Shown one piece after another: positions 18,391 through 26,354 of a stretch of 64,000 nucleotides of DNA; the stretch's first letter is position 1, and each line of letters starts with the position of its first letter. The notes below the pieces were generated by a model. That model saw only the letters and a program-made list of their open reading frames with translations. It was not told the origin of the DNA and made no database searches. Location of the stretch: the NCBI RefSeq assembly GCF_016599855.1, contig NZ_CP067041.1, positions 868,001-932,000 of the forward strand, written 5' to 3'. This DNA comes from Bradyrhizobium diazoefficiens. Lineage in GTDB: Bacteria; Pseudomonadota; Alphaproteobacteria; Rhizobiales; Xanthobacteraceae. A program made the translations under genes and the position numbers.

Positions 18391-19359
18391 ATGTCCATGC
18401 CTGCTCTGTTTAGGGGGCGCCTGTCGATCCCCGTGATCGGTTCGCCGCTCTTCATCATCTCGGTGCCCGACCTCGTGATCGCGCAGTGCAAGGCGGGTGT
18501 GGTCGGCTCGTTCCCGTCGCTGAACGCGCGGCCGCTGGAGCTGCTCGACGAGTGGCTGGCGCGGATCACCGAGGAGCTCGCGGCCTATGACCGCGCCCAT
18601 CCCGACAAGCCGTCGGCGCCGTTTGCGGTCAACCAGATCGTGCACAAGTCGAACAACCGGCTCGATCACGACATGCAGCTCTGCGCCAAGTACAAGGTGC
18701 CGATGATCATCTCCTCGCTCGGTGCGCGCGAGGAGCTCAATCAAGCCGTGCACGGCTGGGGCGGCATCGTCTTCCACGACGTGATCAACCAGAAATTCGC
18801 ACACAAGGCGATCGAGAAGGGCGCCGACGGCTTGATCCTGGTTTCGGCCGGCGCCGGCGGTCATGCCGGCACGATCTCGCCGCTCGCTTTCGTCGCCGAA
18901 ACCCGCAAATGGTTTGACGGCCCGATCGCGCTGTCGGGCGCCATCGGCAACGGCAAGGCGATCCGCGCCGCGCGCATCCTCGGCGCCGACTTCGCCTATG
19001 TCGGCTCGGCCTTCATCGCGACCAAGGAAGCCAACGCGGTCGAGACGTACAAGGAGATGATCGCGGGTTCGACGGCCGACGACATCGTCTACTCCAACCT
19101 CTTCACCGGCGTGCACGGCAATTACCTGAAGCCCTCGATCCTCGCGGCCGGCATGGATCCGGAAAACCTGCCGACCTCCGATCCCTCCAAGATGAATTTT
19201 GGCACCGACGCCTCCGGCGAACGGGCCAAGCCGAAGGCCTGGAAGGAGATCTGGGGTTCGGGCCAGGGCATCGGCAGCGTCGACGCCATCCTGCCCGCCG
19301 CCGAGCTGATCGCGCGCTTCAAGAAGGAATACGACGAGGCGATCGATCCGCCGTTGTGA
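18391..19359 (+). CDS. Nitronate monooxygenase family flavoprotein (copy 1)
   Basis: This 322-residue TIM-barrel FMN enzyme is of the 2-nitropropane dioxygenase/NMO family, which oxidises alkyl nitronates. The N-terminus is IPVIGSPLFIISVPDLVIAQ. The flavin phosphate site is LILVSAGAGGHAGTISPLAF, and GAIGNGKAIRAARILGADFA plus YVGSAFIATKEANA line the barrel. The ATG at 18391 follows AAAGGA; an in-frame ATG at 18361 is an alternative. The thioesterase gene begins in its stop codon (TGATG). A paralogue lies at 22205. Confidence 0.85.
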   Translation: MSMPALFRGRLSIPVIGSPLFIISVPDLVIAQCKAGVVGSFPSLNARPLELLDEWLARITEELAAYDRAHPDKPSAPFAVNQIVHKSNNRLDHDMQLCAKYKVPMIISSLGAREELNQAVHGWGGIVFHDVINQKFAHKAIEKGADGLILVSAGAGGHAGTISPLAFVAETRKWFDGPIALSGAIGNGKAIRAARILGADFAYVGSAFIATKEANAVETYKEMIAGSTADDIVYSNLFTGVHGNYLKPSILAAGMDPENLPTSDPSKMNFGTDASGERAKPKAWKEIWGSGQGIGSVDAILPAAELIARFKKEYDEAIDPPL

Positions 19360-20144
19360 TGGCGCTCACAATGACCGCGATCTATCGCGTGAACGGCAAC
19401 AGCGTCGTCACCAGCCCCAATGCCGCCGGTCCCTGGGACCGGCGCATGCAGCACGGTTCGGCACCCTCGGCGCTGGTGACGTGGACGGCGGAGCGCATTC
19501 CGACGCCGGTGCCGATGAACATCGCGCGCGTCACCATCGACCTGATGCGTCCGGTGCCGGTGGCGCCGCTCGTGATCGAGACCAAGGTTTTGCGCGAGGG
19601 CCGCAAGATCCAGCTCTGCGAGGTCAAGCTGCTCGCCGAGGGTGTGCAGGTCGTCGGCGCCACCGTGCTCAAGATCAAGCGGCAGCCGCAGCCATTGCCC
19701 GATGACGTCAAGGATCTGGCGGTCACGCTGCCGTCGCCCGAGGATTCTTTGGTTGAGGACGACCACGGCGCGACCAGTCCGTTCGCGGGGATGGTCTCGA
19801 TGCGCGCGGCGCGCGGCCGCTTCGGCCAGGCCGGCGCCGGCGCGATCTGGTTTCGCTTCGACCATCCGCTGGTCGAAGGCGAGGCGGTCTCGCAGGCGAT
19901 GCGCGCCGTGCTCGCCGCCGATTTCTCCAACGGTACTGCCTCGGCGCTCGACTTCCGCGCATGGACCTACATCAATGCCGACCTCACGGTGAGCCTTGCA
20001 CGCCAGCCGGTCGGCGAGTGGATTCTGCTCGATGGCGAATCCTGGATCGGCCCGGATGGCGCCGGCCTCGCGATGTCGCGGCTCGCCGATCGTCAGGGAT
20101 ATTTTGGCCGCGCCGTGCAGAGCCTGGTGATCGAGAGGCGGTGA
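19359..20144 (+). CDS. Acyl-CoA thioesterase family protein (hot-dog fold)
   Basis: This 261-residue protein resembles TesB-like double hot-dog thioesterases. It has a first half with GPWDRRMQHGSAPSALVTW and PMNIARVTIDLMRPVP, and a second half with DFSNGTASALDFRAWTYINA and WILLDGESWIGPDGAGLAMS. It would hydrolyse acyl-CoA in the cytoplasm. Its ATG overlaps the stop of the preceding nitronate monooxygenase, so the two are translationally coupled. ATG 19371 is an alternative start. The substrate is not predictable. Confidence 0.78.
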   Translation: MALTMTAIYRVNGNSVVTSPNAAGPWDRRMQHGSAPSALVTWTAERIPTPVPMNIARVTIDLMRPVPVAPLVIETKVLREGRKIQLCEVKLLAEGVQVVGATVLKIKRQPQPLPDDVKDLAVTLPSPEDSLVEDDHGATSPFAGMVSMRAARGRFGQAGAGAIWFRFDHPLVEGEAVSQAMRAVLAADFSNGTASALDFRAWTYINADLTVSLARQPVGEWILLDGESWIGPDGAGLAMSRLADRQGYFGRAVQSLVIERR

Positions 20145-20233
20145 ACGTCACCGCAAGCACTGCTGTTGCTGGGTGAGCCGATGGAACGGCAGGCTTCCGC
20201 CGCCGCGGAAGGGATGCCTGGCATCCTGCCTGT

Positions 20234-20332
20234 TCATACTCCGTAGAAGATCTTGATCTCCCACAGCACCACGATGATGGCCGTGATCAACGTGACCGCG
20301 GCGACTGCACTTTCCAGGGAAGCGACTCTCAT
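20234..20332 (-). CDS. Tiny single-span membrane protein (32 aa)
   Basis: A 33-codon frame encodes MRVASLESAVAAVTLITAII followed by VVLWEIKIFYGV, a single membrane helix with short polar ends. GGAG lies seven bases before the ATG. It sits alone between the thioesterase and acyl-CoA synthetase genes. Its helix and ribosome site support a real gene, but no family is recognised. Confidence 0.5.
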   Translation of the reverse strand: MRVASLESAVAAVTLITAIIVVLWEIKIFYGV

Positions 20333-20457
20333 GTCTTACTCCGCTTCCCAGCCCCGTTAGCGGTCTAGTTGATTCCCTGATTCGCCCGCAATCGGACCGC
20401 CACCGCAGATGCGCACTCCGTCACGCATTGTGGTGCCGGGGCCACAGCGACACCGTA

Positions 20458-20494
20458 AAATCCCGGGGGAGAACGCTGATCATCCCCGGGATTT
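20458..20494 (-). terminator. Intrinsic terminator after the acyl-CoA synthetase
   Basis: The arms AAATCCCGGGG and CCCCGGGATTT are perfect complements around a 15-base loop. Read on the minus strand the stem is followed by TTTTACGG, directly downstream of the acyl-CoA synthetase that ends at 20540. Confidence 0.7.
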
Positions 20495-20539
20495 CGCGCG
20501 ATACGTGTATTCCGAACCCCGTCGTTGCAATCAGGGAGA

Positions 20540-22102
20540 TTACCCCACCATGCGGTCCCGTCCGCTCCAGAAGCCCGCGCGCAGCACCTTCTTGTCGACC
20601 TTGCCGACGCCGGTCATCGGCAGCTGCTTGACGAACTGGATCTGCTTCGGCGCATGCGCGGAACCCTTTCGCGATCGCACCAGATCGATCAACTCGTCCG
20701 GATCGGGCTTCGCGCCCTCGCGCGGCACGATGATGGCGGTGACGGCCTCGCCCCATTTCTCGTCGGGAATGCCGACCACCGCGACCATCGCCACATCCGC
20801 ATGCTGCGACAGCACGTCCTCGACCTCGCGCGGAAAAATGTTGAAGCCGCCGGTAACGATCATGTCCTTCTTGCGATCGAGGATGAACATGTAGCCGCGC
20901 TCGTCCTGGCGCGCGATGTCGCCGGTATGGACCCAGCCGTTCTTCAGCGTCTCAGCGGTGATGTCCGGCCGTTTCCAATATTCCGCCATCACATGCGGCG
21001 CGCGCACGCAGATCTCGCCGGCGTCGCCCGTCGTGACCTCCTGGTCGTTGTCGTCGAGGATCTTGACCTCGCAGGCCGCGATCGGGAAGCCGCAAGACAA
21101 AAACAGCTCCGGCGTCTTGGGATCGTGATCTCCTTTGCGCAGCACCGAGACCGGATAGCATTCGGTCTGGCCGTAGAGCTGCGAGAATACCGGGCCGATG
21201 CGTTCGATGCCCTCGATCAGCCGGCTCGGCGACATCGCCGAGGCGCCGTAGAGCACGAGCTCCAGCGAGGAGAGGTCGGTGTTATTAAGCGCGGGATGAT
21301 CGAGCAGCAAATAGATCATGGTCGGCACGAACAGCGTGAAATTGATGCGCTCGCGCGCGATCGTCGCCAGCACGGCCTCGGGGTCGAAACCTTTCAGCAT
21401 GTGCACGGTGCCGCCGCGCATCAGTGTCGGCAGCACCTTGGTGCCGGCGACGTGGCTGATCGGCGCGACGGTGAGATAGCGCGCGGCGTCGGGGATCTCG
21501 AAATCCGCGAGGATCGCGCCGGCAGCTCCGGCATTTTCGCGGTGATACCGCAGCGCGCCCTTTGACTTGCCGGTGGTGCCGCCGGTGTAATTGAGCGTGG
21601 AGAGATCGTCGAGGCGTGCGAAGCACTGCGCGCTGGCATGTCCTGCGCTCTCGATCGCCTGCAAGAGATCGAGGCCATAGTCGGCCGGTCCCATGGTGAA
21701 GACCGCTTTGAGCCGTGTTGATTTCGCGGCGAGCTCGCCGCCGCGGTCGCGGAACGCGGCCACATCGACCACCAGCACTTCGGCTTCGGAGTCCTCAAGC
21801 TGGAAGAGTTGGTCGCTCTGCGATCCCAACGGATGCAGCCAGGTGATGCAGCATCGCGACAATTGCGCGGCGACGCCGGCACACCAGGTGTCGGCGCGAT
21901 TGGCGGTGAGGAAGGCGACGCGCGCACCTCGCTGCAAGCCGAGCTGCATGAACACGCCCTGGATGCGTCCGATCAGATCGATCGTGCCCTGATAGCTCAG
22001 CGATCCGCCGGGCCAGGCAAAAGCGATGCGGCCGGGATAGCGCGCCAGCGCCCGTAGCGTCTGCGCACAAGTCGGGGACGATGCGTGGACCGGATCGGAC
22101 AT
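20540..22102 (-). CDS. Acyl-CoA synthetase (AMP-forming ligase)
   Basis: This 520-residue class I adenylate-forming enzyme activates a carboxylic acid to its CoA ester. The P-loop is LNYTGGTTGKSKGALRYH. Others are YGQTECYPVSVLRKG, GWVHTGDIARQDERGYMFI, LDRKKDMIVTGGFNIFPREV, and the C-terminal lysine in LPMTGVGKVDKKVLRAG. The ATG at 22102 (MSDPVHASSPTCAQTLRALA) has AGGAAA upstream; an ATG four codons earlier (22114) is possible. The frame stays open for about 1 kb further upstream, but that part is antisense to a nitronate monooxygenase. The genes are divergent. The acid substrate is unknown. Confidence 0.87.
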   Translation of the reverse strand: MSDPVHASSPTCAQTLRALARYPGRIAFAWPGGSLSYQGTIDLIGRIQGVFMQLGLQRGARVAFLTANRADTWCAGVAAQLSRCCITWLHPLGSQSDQLFQLEDSEAEVLVVDVAAFRDRGGELAAKSTRLKAVFTMGPADYGLDLLQAIESAGHASAQCFARLDDLSTLNYTGGTTGKSKGALRYHRENAGAAGAILADFEIPDAARYLTVAPISHVAGTKVLPTLMRGGTVHMLKGFDPEAVLATIARERINFTLFVPTMIYLLLDHPALNNTDLSSLELVLYGASAMSPSRLIEGIERIGPVFSQLYGQTECYPVSVLRKGDHDPKTPELFLSCGFPIAACEVKILDDNDQEVTTGDAGEICVRAPHVMAEYWKRPDITAETLKNGWVHTGDIARQDERGYMFILDRKKDMIVTGGFNIFPREVEDVLSQHADVAMVAVVGIPDEKWGEAVTAIIVPREGAKPDPDELIDLVRSRKGSAHAPKQIQFVKQLPMTGVGKVDKKVLRAGFWSGRDRMVG

Positions 22103-22204
22103 ATGTTTCCTCATGGCTTTGTCATCGGCTTCTCGCGTGCCAATGTTGCCGATGACGCTAGCACAGAGAATGCGGGATGGAACGGCAAAGCCCGCCAGGG
22201 AGGC

Positions 22205-23173
22205 ATGGTGACATCCGATCGATTGCAACGCTTCCGCGATCGCCTCAGCTTGCCGCTGATCGCGGCGCCGATGTTCTTGGTGTCCGGCGTCGAGCTCATG
22301 GTCGCGGCTTGCCGCAACGGCGTGATCGGCAGCTTCCCCACCGTGAATTGCCGCAGCACGGAACAGCTCGATGAATGGTTCAACGAAATCGCAACGCGGT
22401 TGCGGCAGCACGAAGATCAGACCGGCCGCTGGGCCGCGCCGCTCTGTCCGAACCTGATCGTGCATCGCTCCAACGCGCGGCTCGAGCAGGATCTCGCCGT
22501 GCTGCTGCGGCACAAGCCGGAGATCGTCATCACTTCGGTCGGCTCGCCTGCATCCGTGCTGAAGCCGCTGCACGATGCCGGTGCACTTGTGCTCGCGGAC
22601 GTCGCCTCGATCCGCCACGCCGAGCGCGCGGCGGAAGCGGGCGCCGATGGGTTGGTGCTGCTCACCGCAGGCGCCGGCGGGCAGACCGGTTGGCTCAATC
22701 CGTTCGCCTTTGTCCGCGCGGTTCGCACTTTCTACGACGGCATCATCGTGCTCGCCGGCGGCATCAGCGATGGCCACGCCCTGCACGCGGCCGAGGTGCT
22801 GGGTTGTGATCTCGGCTACATGGGAACGAAATTCATCGCGACGCGCGAGAGCATGGCGGACGAGCGCCATAAGCAGATGCTGGTCGAGAGCAGTGCCGAT
22901 GACATTCTGCTCACCACCGCGTTCACGGGCTTGCAGACCAGCATGCTGAAGCCGTCGATCGTCGCAGCAGGTCTCGATCCCAATGACCTGCCGGCGCGGG
23001 GCGCCATCGATGTCGGCAAGGACATCGACGTAGACGCGCGCGCGACCGGGCCGAAACGCTGGCGCGATATTTGGAGCGGCGGGCATTCGGCGTCGGGTGT
23101 CACCCATGTGATGGCAGTCAACGAGCTCGTCGCCCGGACGGCCGCCGAGTACCGCGCGGCGAAGGGCCGGTAG
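22205..23173 (+). CDS. Nitronate monooxygenase family flavoprotein (copy 2)
   Basis: This 322-residue enzyme is a paralogue of the protein at 18391. It shares LPLIAAPMFLVSGVELMVAA, then GVIGSFPTVNCRSTEQLDEW, the flavin-binding LVLLTAGAGGQTGWLNPFAF and YMGTKFIATRESMADERHKQ. Divergence between the two is clear over the whole length, so this is not a recent duplication. The ATG at 22205 is preferred since it gives the same N-terminal length as copy 1, and AGGGAGG lies just upstream. It is divergent from the acyl-CoA synthetase. Confidence 0.85.
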   Translation: MVTSDRLQRFRDRLSLPLIAAPMFLVSGVELMVAACRNGVIGSFPTVNCRSTEQLDEWFNEIATRLRQHEDQTGRWAAPLCPNLIVHRSNARLEQDLAVLLRHKPEIVITSVGSPASVLKPLHDAGALVLADVASIRHAERAAEAGADGLVLLTAGAGGQTGWLNPFAFVRAVRTFYDGIIVLAGGISDGHALHAAEVLGCDLGYMGTKFIATRESMADERHKQMLVESSADDILLTTAFTGLQTSMLKPSIVAAGLDPNDLPARGAIDVGKDIDVDARATGPKRWRDIWSGGHSASGVTHVMAVNELVARTAAEYRAAKGR

Positions 23174-23295
23174 CATCCGGCGGCCCGAGCACGGTTAATC
23201 CAGCATGGCTCAGTCACTCCTCATTTAACGGCAGATTAACCATCCATCGCCAAGAATCCTCTCACGGCCGCCAATCAGGACGAGAGGGACAGGCG

Positions 23296-23544
23296 ATGGA
23301 CTTCGATTTTTTCAACAGCAAGACCGCCGCAACGCTGGACGAAATCCGTATCCGCGTCGCCCATGCGCTGGCCCGTCATCCGTTCTGCCGCAATGTTCGC
23401 TTCGACATCGTCAGCGTTCCCCGCACCCGCCGGGGCGGCAATTGGACCGTGACACTGCAATCGGTCGAGCCGCGCGCGGTCTGGGAGGCCTCCGAGATCG
23501 TCGCCGACATCCAGGATGCCTACGATCTGGCCGCAGCGGCCTGA
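23296..23544 (+). CDS. Small conserved hypothetical protein (82 aa)
   Basis: The protein MDFDFFNSKTAATLDEIRIR continues with RVAHALARHPFCRNVRFDIV and RRGGNWTVTLQSVEPRAVWE, a compact soluble alpha/beta pattern without signal peptide. GAGAGGG lies upstream of the ATG at 23296, and the longer open frame before it is the tail region of the previous gene. It looks like a Bradyrhizobium-type short protein of unknown function. Confidence 0.7.
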   Translation: MDFDFFNSKTAATLDEIRIRVAHALARHPFCRNVRFDIVSVPRTRRGGNWTVTLQSVEPRAVWEASEIVADIQDAYDLAAAA

Positions 23545-23677
23545 TCTTGTGGAACTTTTTGGCCTCGTCGCCGCAGGCACGGTGATTGTCGCTGCAAAGG
23601 CACACTCAAGCCTTATTTCGTGCCCTTTTCCCGGGCATCGCTAACAACATCGTGAAGCGGTCCTTCCGGAGGGACGT

Positions 23678-24385
23678 TTGTCCAGACCCATCACCATCAC
23701 CGTGCTGACCTGCATCCTTGTCCTCGGTGCCGCCACCACGGCCATTCTCGGCCGCGACAGCGTGCCCAGCGTCAGTGCCGAGATGATCACCCAGATTCCG
23801 CCGCCCAAGCCGCTTGCCGCCAATCGCGCTGCCAAGGCCGACCGGCTGGTTCCGACGCTGGCGCTGGCCTCGGCCGCGATCGAGCCGGTCCAGGTGCCGG
23901 CCGACAAGCTGTCCCAGGCTCCGGTGCTGACCGAGCCGCTGCGCCAAGCCTTTGCCACAGCCACCCCGTCTGATTTTCCGATGCCCAAAGCAAGCGTCAA
24001 CGAGGCGCCGGCTGCCGCGCAAGCCCCCGCTGCCGTTCAGGCTCCGGCCAAGCCGAAGGTGGTCGCGAAGCCGCATAAGACTTATTCATTGCTGTCTGAC
24101 GTGCAGATCGCGGGGATCAGGGATCGCCTGAAGTTGTCGTCATCGCAGGAATATTACTGGCCTTCGGTCGAGACCGCGCTGCGTAATGTGGTCCGCAAGA
24201 TTTCGGCGAACAAGCTCTCCAATCCCGGCGGGCCGAACGTGCAGATCGACCCGAACTGCGACGAGGTCCAGCAGCTGAAGTCGGCGGCAATGCCGCTGCT
24301 GTTCCAGCTGCGTGACGACCAGAAAGAAGAAGTGCGCAAGCTCGCCCGCATCATCGGCCTGGAGAAGGTCGCGCAGCAGATCTGA
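23678..24385 (+). CDS. Periplasmic, membrane-anchored hypothetical protein
   Basis: This 235-residue protein starts with TTG at 23678, set by GGAGG five bases upstream; no better ATG precedes the signal segment (SRPITITVLTCILVLGAATT). An Ala/Pro/Lys-rich linker (about 95-135) leads to a helical C-terminal domain, SLLSDVQIAGIRDRLKLSSS, then QEYYWPSVETALRNVVRKIS and a conserved-looking Cys. The layout recalls periplasmic LTxxQ-type stress proteins, but the motif is not exact. It lies upstream of another secreted hypothetical on the same strand. Confidence 0.65.
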   Translation: MSRPITITVLTCILVLGAATTAILGRDSVPSVSAEMITQIPPPKPLAANRAAKADRLVPTLALASAAIEPVQVPADKLSQAPVLTEPLRQAFATATPSDFPMPKASVNEAPAAAQAPAAVQAPAKPKVVAKPHKTYSLLSDVQIAGIRDRLKLSSSQEYYWPSVETALRNVVRKISANKLSNPGGPNVQIDPNCDEVQQLKSAAMPLLFQLRDDQKEEVRKLARIIGLEKVAQQI

Positions 24386-24417
24386 TACGTCGTTCCCCTC
24401 GGGAACCGCGTGAATCA

Positions 24418-24443
24418 GGAACATCCGGCAATCCCAGCGCGTT
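24418..24443 (+). promoter_or_regulatory. EcfG-type promoter (GGAAC-N17-CGTT)
   Basis: GGAAC at 24418-24422 and CGTT at 24440-24443 with a 17-base spacer match the best form of the alphaproteobacterial general-stress promoter. The ATG of the next gene is 27 bp downstream, leaving a short leader that holds GGGAG. Confidence 0.65.
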
Positions 24444-24469
24444 GCTCGCTCCAAACAGGGAGTGGGCCA

Positions 24470-25186
24470 ATGCGTGCCTCGACAGCTTATTTCGTCGGTG
24501 CCGGAACGATCGTCACCGCCATCGTCATTGGTCTCGGCGGCGGCATCGTTGCCGGCAATATCATGAATCCGATCGCGTCCAAGCAGGGGCCCGATACCAG
24601 CAAGATGGCGCAGCGCGCGGAAGCCGCCGCGCCAGCCACGACGAACGCGGCATCGGAGCGCGTGCAATATCTCACGGGTTCACAGGCGTTCGGCGCGATG
24701 GTCGCTGCACCGGCTCAGGCGCAGAACGAAGCCAAAACGGAATCCAAACCTGACATCAAGCCTGACGCGGGGACTACACAGGCCAATGCTGAACCGCCGG
24801 CACCGCCGCGTCCGCGGACGGCCGCGGTCGACCCGCCCAAGCCAACGCCATCGCCTCCGCAAGCCGCAAAACCGGCCGAGCAGCAGGCCTCGACGGAGCC
24901 GGCATCCTCTCCTGACAATGCTTATGCCAAGACCAGGGATTCTGACCTGAAGCGCGCCACGTCGGAGCGGCGGCGGGCGGAGCGGCACCAACGCTGGGCC
25001 GAGCGCCGCCACTATGATTCGCGCGCTGCACGCGGTGCGCACGATCAGACCAATTGGCGCGATCAGACCAATTGGGACGATGTCGCACGCAGCGTCCGCG
25101 AGGATTCCGATGCGCGCGACTATGCCAGCCGTCCACGCAGCGGCTTCCCGCAAATCCGGTTGTTCGGCCCCGACGACGATGACTAG
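24470..25186 (+). CDS. Membrane-anchored, proline-rich hypothetical protein
   Basis: This 238-residue protein has one N-terminal membrane helix (residues about 5-30, GTIVTAIVIGLGGGIVAGNI). A long low-complexity Ala/Pro/Lys region (about 70-165) follows, then a basic, arginine- and histidine-rich segment (ERRRAERHQRWAERRHYD). The pentapeptide DQTNW occurs twice with one-codon-pair spacing, and the end is acidic (GPDDDD). GGGAG precedes ATG 24470, and an EcfG-type promoter lies just upstream, so stress induction is likely. Function unknown. Confidence 0.7.
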   Translation: MRASTAYFVGAGTIVTAIVIGLGGGIVAGNIMNPIASKQGPDTSKMAQRAEAAAPATTNAASERVQYLTGSQAFGAMVAAPAQAQNEAKTESKPDIKPDAGTTQANAEPPAPPRPRTAAVDPPKPTPSPPQAAKPAEQQASTEPASSPDNAYAKTRDSDLKRATSERRRAERHQRWAERRHYDSRAARGAHDQTNWRDQTNWDDVARSVREDSDARDYASRPRSGFPQIRLFGPDDDD

Positions 25187-25329
25187 CGCCTGATGCCGCC
25201 GCGCACGCGAACGTGAGCGGCGGTTCGTTCCAGGGCAGCACTTGCGGTGGCCCCCAAATGCCGCGACACCCACAACCATGGGGGGAATCGCGGCTGGCCT
25301 GTGCAGGCCTCGGGTGCATCGCGACGTGG

Positions 25330-25488
25330 CGCGCCGCTACTTGCTTGGCAGCAGCCGATCTGCTCGCCCATGGCAAAGGCAGCATCAGCGACATCGCCTT
25401 TGCTTGCGGCTTCAACGATCTCTCTTATTTCAACCGCTGCTTTCGCCGCAGGTTCGGGCTGACGCCGACAGCGGCGTGGGGCAAGTGA
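25330..25488 (+). pseudogene. Remnant of an AraC-family regulator (C-terminal HTH)
   Basis: The reading frame ends ISDIAFACGFNDLSYFNRCF followed by RRRFGLTPTAAWGK, the second helix-turn-helix of AraC/XylS regulators. The sequence before it (LAAADLLAHGKGS) is still AraC-like, but further upstream it degenerates into composition without motif. No ligand-binding domain or good start exists. It is read as a decayed gene fragment. Confidence 0.6.
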
Positions 25489-25498
25489 GGGATCGCAT

Positions 25499-25732
25499 CT
25501 ACGACGTCTCCACCTGCGGCGGCGGATATCGCCGGGCCAGCATCGACAGCGGCTGGCGCCGCTCGTCCGCCGACAGCTCCCGCCAGGCCAGCACCAGGGG
25601 CCGCCTCCAGTCACCGAGGCCGAAATCCATCGCCATCCATTTTTGCGGCTCGGGACCTTCGAGGCCGCGGACCCAGACGAAATAGCGGGGCAGATCGTCG
25701 GCGTCGGTATCCGTCGTGCCTCTCCTGGCCAT
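25499..25732 (-). CDS. Small hypothetical protein (77 aa)
   Basis: From ATG 25732 the protein reads MARRGTTDTDADDLPRYFVW, then GLEGPEPQKWMAMDFGLGDW and ending ARRYPPPQVETS, rich in Trp, Arg and Pro. It has no signal peptide or membrane helix. The frame continues upstream as an antisense shadow of the DUF6314 gene. It lies tail to tail with the AraC remnant. The dense aromatic motif suggests a real folded protein, but the family is unknown. Confidence 0.55.
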   Translation of the reverse strand: MARRGTTDTDADDLPRYFVWVRGLEGPEPQKWMAMDFGLGDWRRPLVLAWRELSADERRQPLSMLARRYPPPQVETS

Positions 25733-25847
25733 CACATGCTCACTGCATCGACACGCGTTGCCGACAGGATATAGGTACTGGCGCGGCACGTCGAACCCGC
25801 TGTCGCAGATTTTGCGTAACCGCAGATCGGCTACGAGGTCCAAGCAC

Positions 25848-26309
25848 GTGAATGAAACCGTGATCGATGGTTGGGGCGAGGCTTCGGAGGTGATGACGAA
25901 GCTGATCGGCTCCTGGTCGTTCGACCGGCTCATCGAAGGTCAAGGCACGATGCAGGGTCTTGCGATCTTCACCCCCTTGAACGCGGAGAGCCTGGCCTAT
26001 CGAGAGCAGGGCACTCTGAAACTGTCGAACGGCACCGCATTGCAGGCGGAACGCGAATACATCTTCAGCAAGAGCGACCAAGGCTTCGAGGTCTTCTTCA
26101 AGGAGAATCCGCCGCGGCTATTCCACGAGGTATCACTGTCTGCATCCGTTGCTGGCGAGCTGAGCGGAAGCGCGGGCCATCTGTGCAATCTGGACCACTA
26201 TCAGTCGACCTACACCTTCCTGGCCGATGGCGGCTTCGTCGTTCGTCACGTCGTGTCGGGTCCACGCAAGCGCTACACGATTGCAACGGCCTATGCGCGG
26301 GTCTCGTGA
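25848..26309 (+). CDS. DUF6314 family protein
   Basis: The 153-residue protein fits the DUF6314 pattern. It has KLIGSWSFDRLIEGQGTMQG at the N-terminus, FTPLNAESLAYREQGTLKLS, FEVFFKENPPRLFHEV, a histidine-cysteine pair in GHLCNLDHYQSTYTF and the closing VSGPRKRYTIATAYARV. It is predicted to be a beta-barrel of lipocalin-like type with unknown ligand. The GTG start at 25848 is uncertain; ATG 25893 would begin just before the domain. It is convergent with the LacI gene. Confidence 0.65.
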   Translation: MNETVIDGWGEASEVMTKLIGSWSFDRLIEGQGTMQGLAIFTPLNAESLAYREQGTLKLSNGTALQAEREYIFSKSDQGFEVFFKENPPRLFHEVSLSASVAGELSGSAGHLCNLDHYQSTYTFLADGGFVVRHVVSGPRKRYTIATAYARVS

Positions 26310-26354
26310 CGCTCGGGTCCAAGGTCGTTGTACTTCCCCCTGAACGGTCGTGTG

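Noticed and set aside
22103..23176. N-terminal extension of the acyl-CoA synthetase frame
   Set aside because: This part is antisense to nitronate monooxygenase copy 2, and a good ATG with ribosome site exists at 22102.
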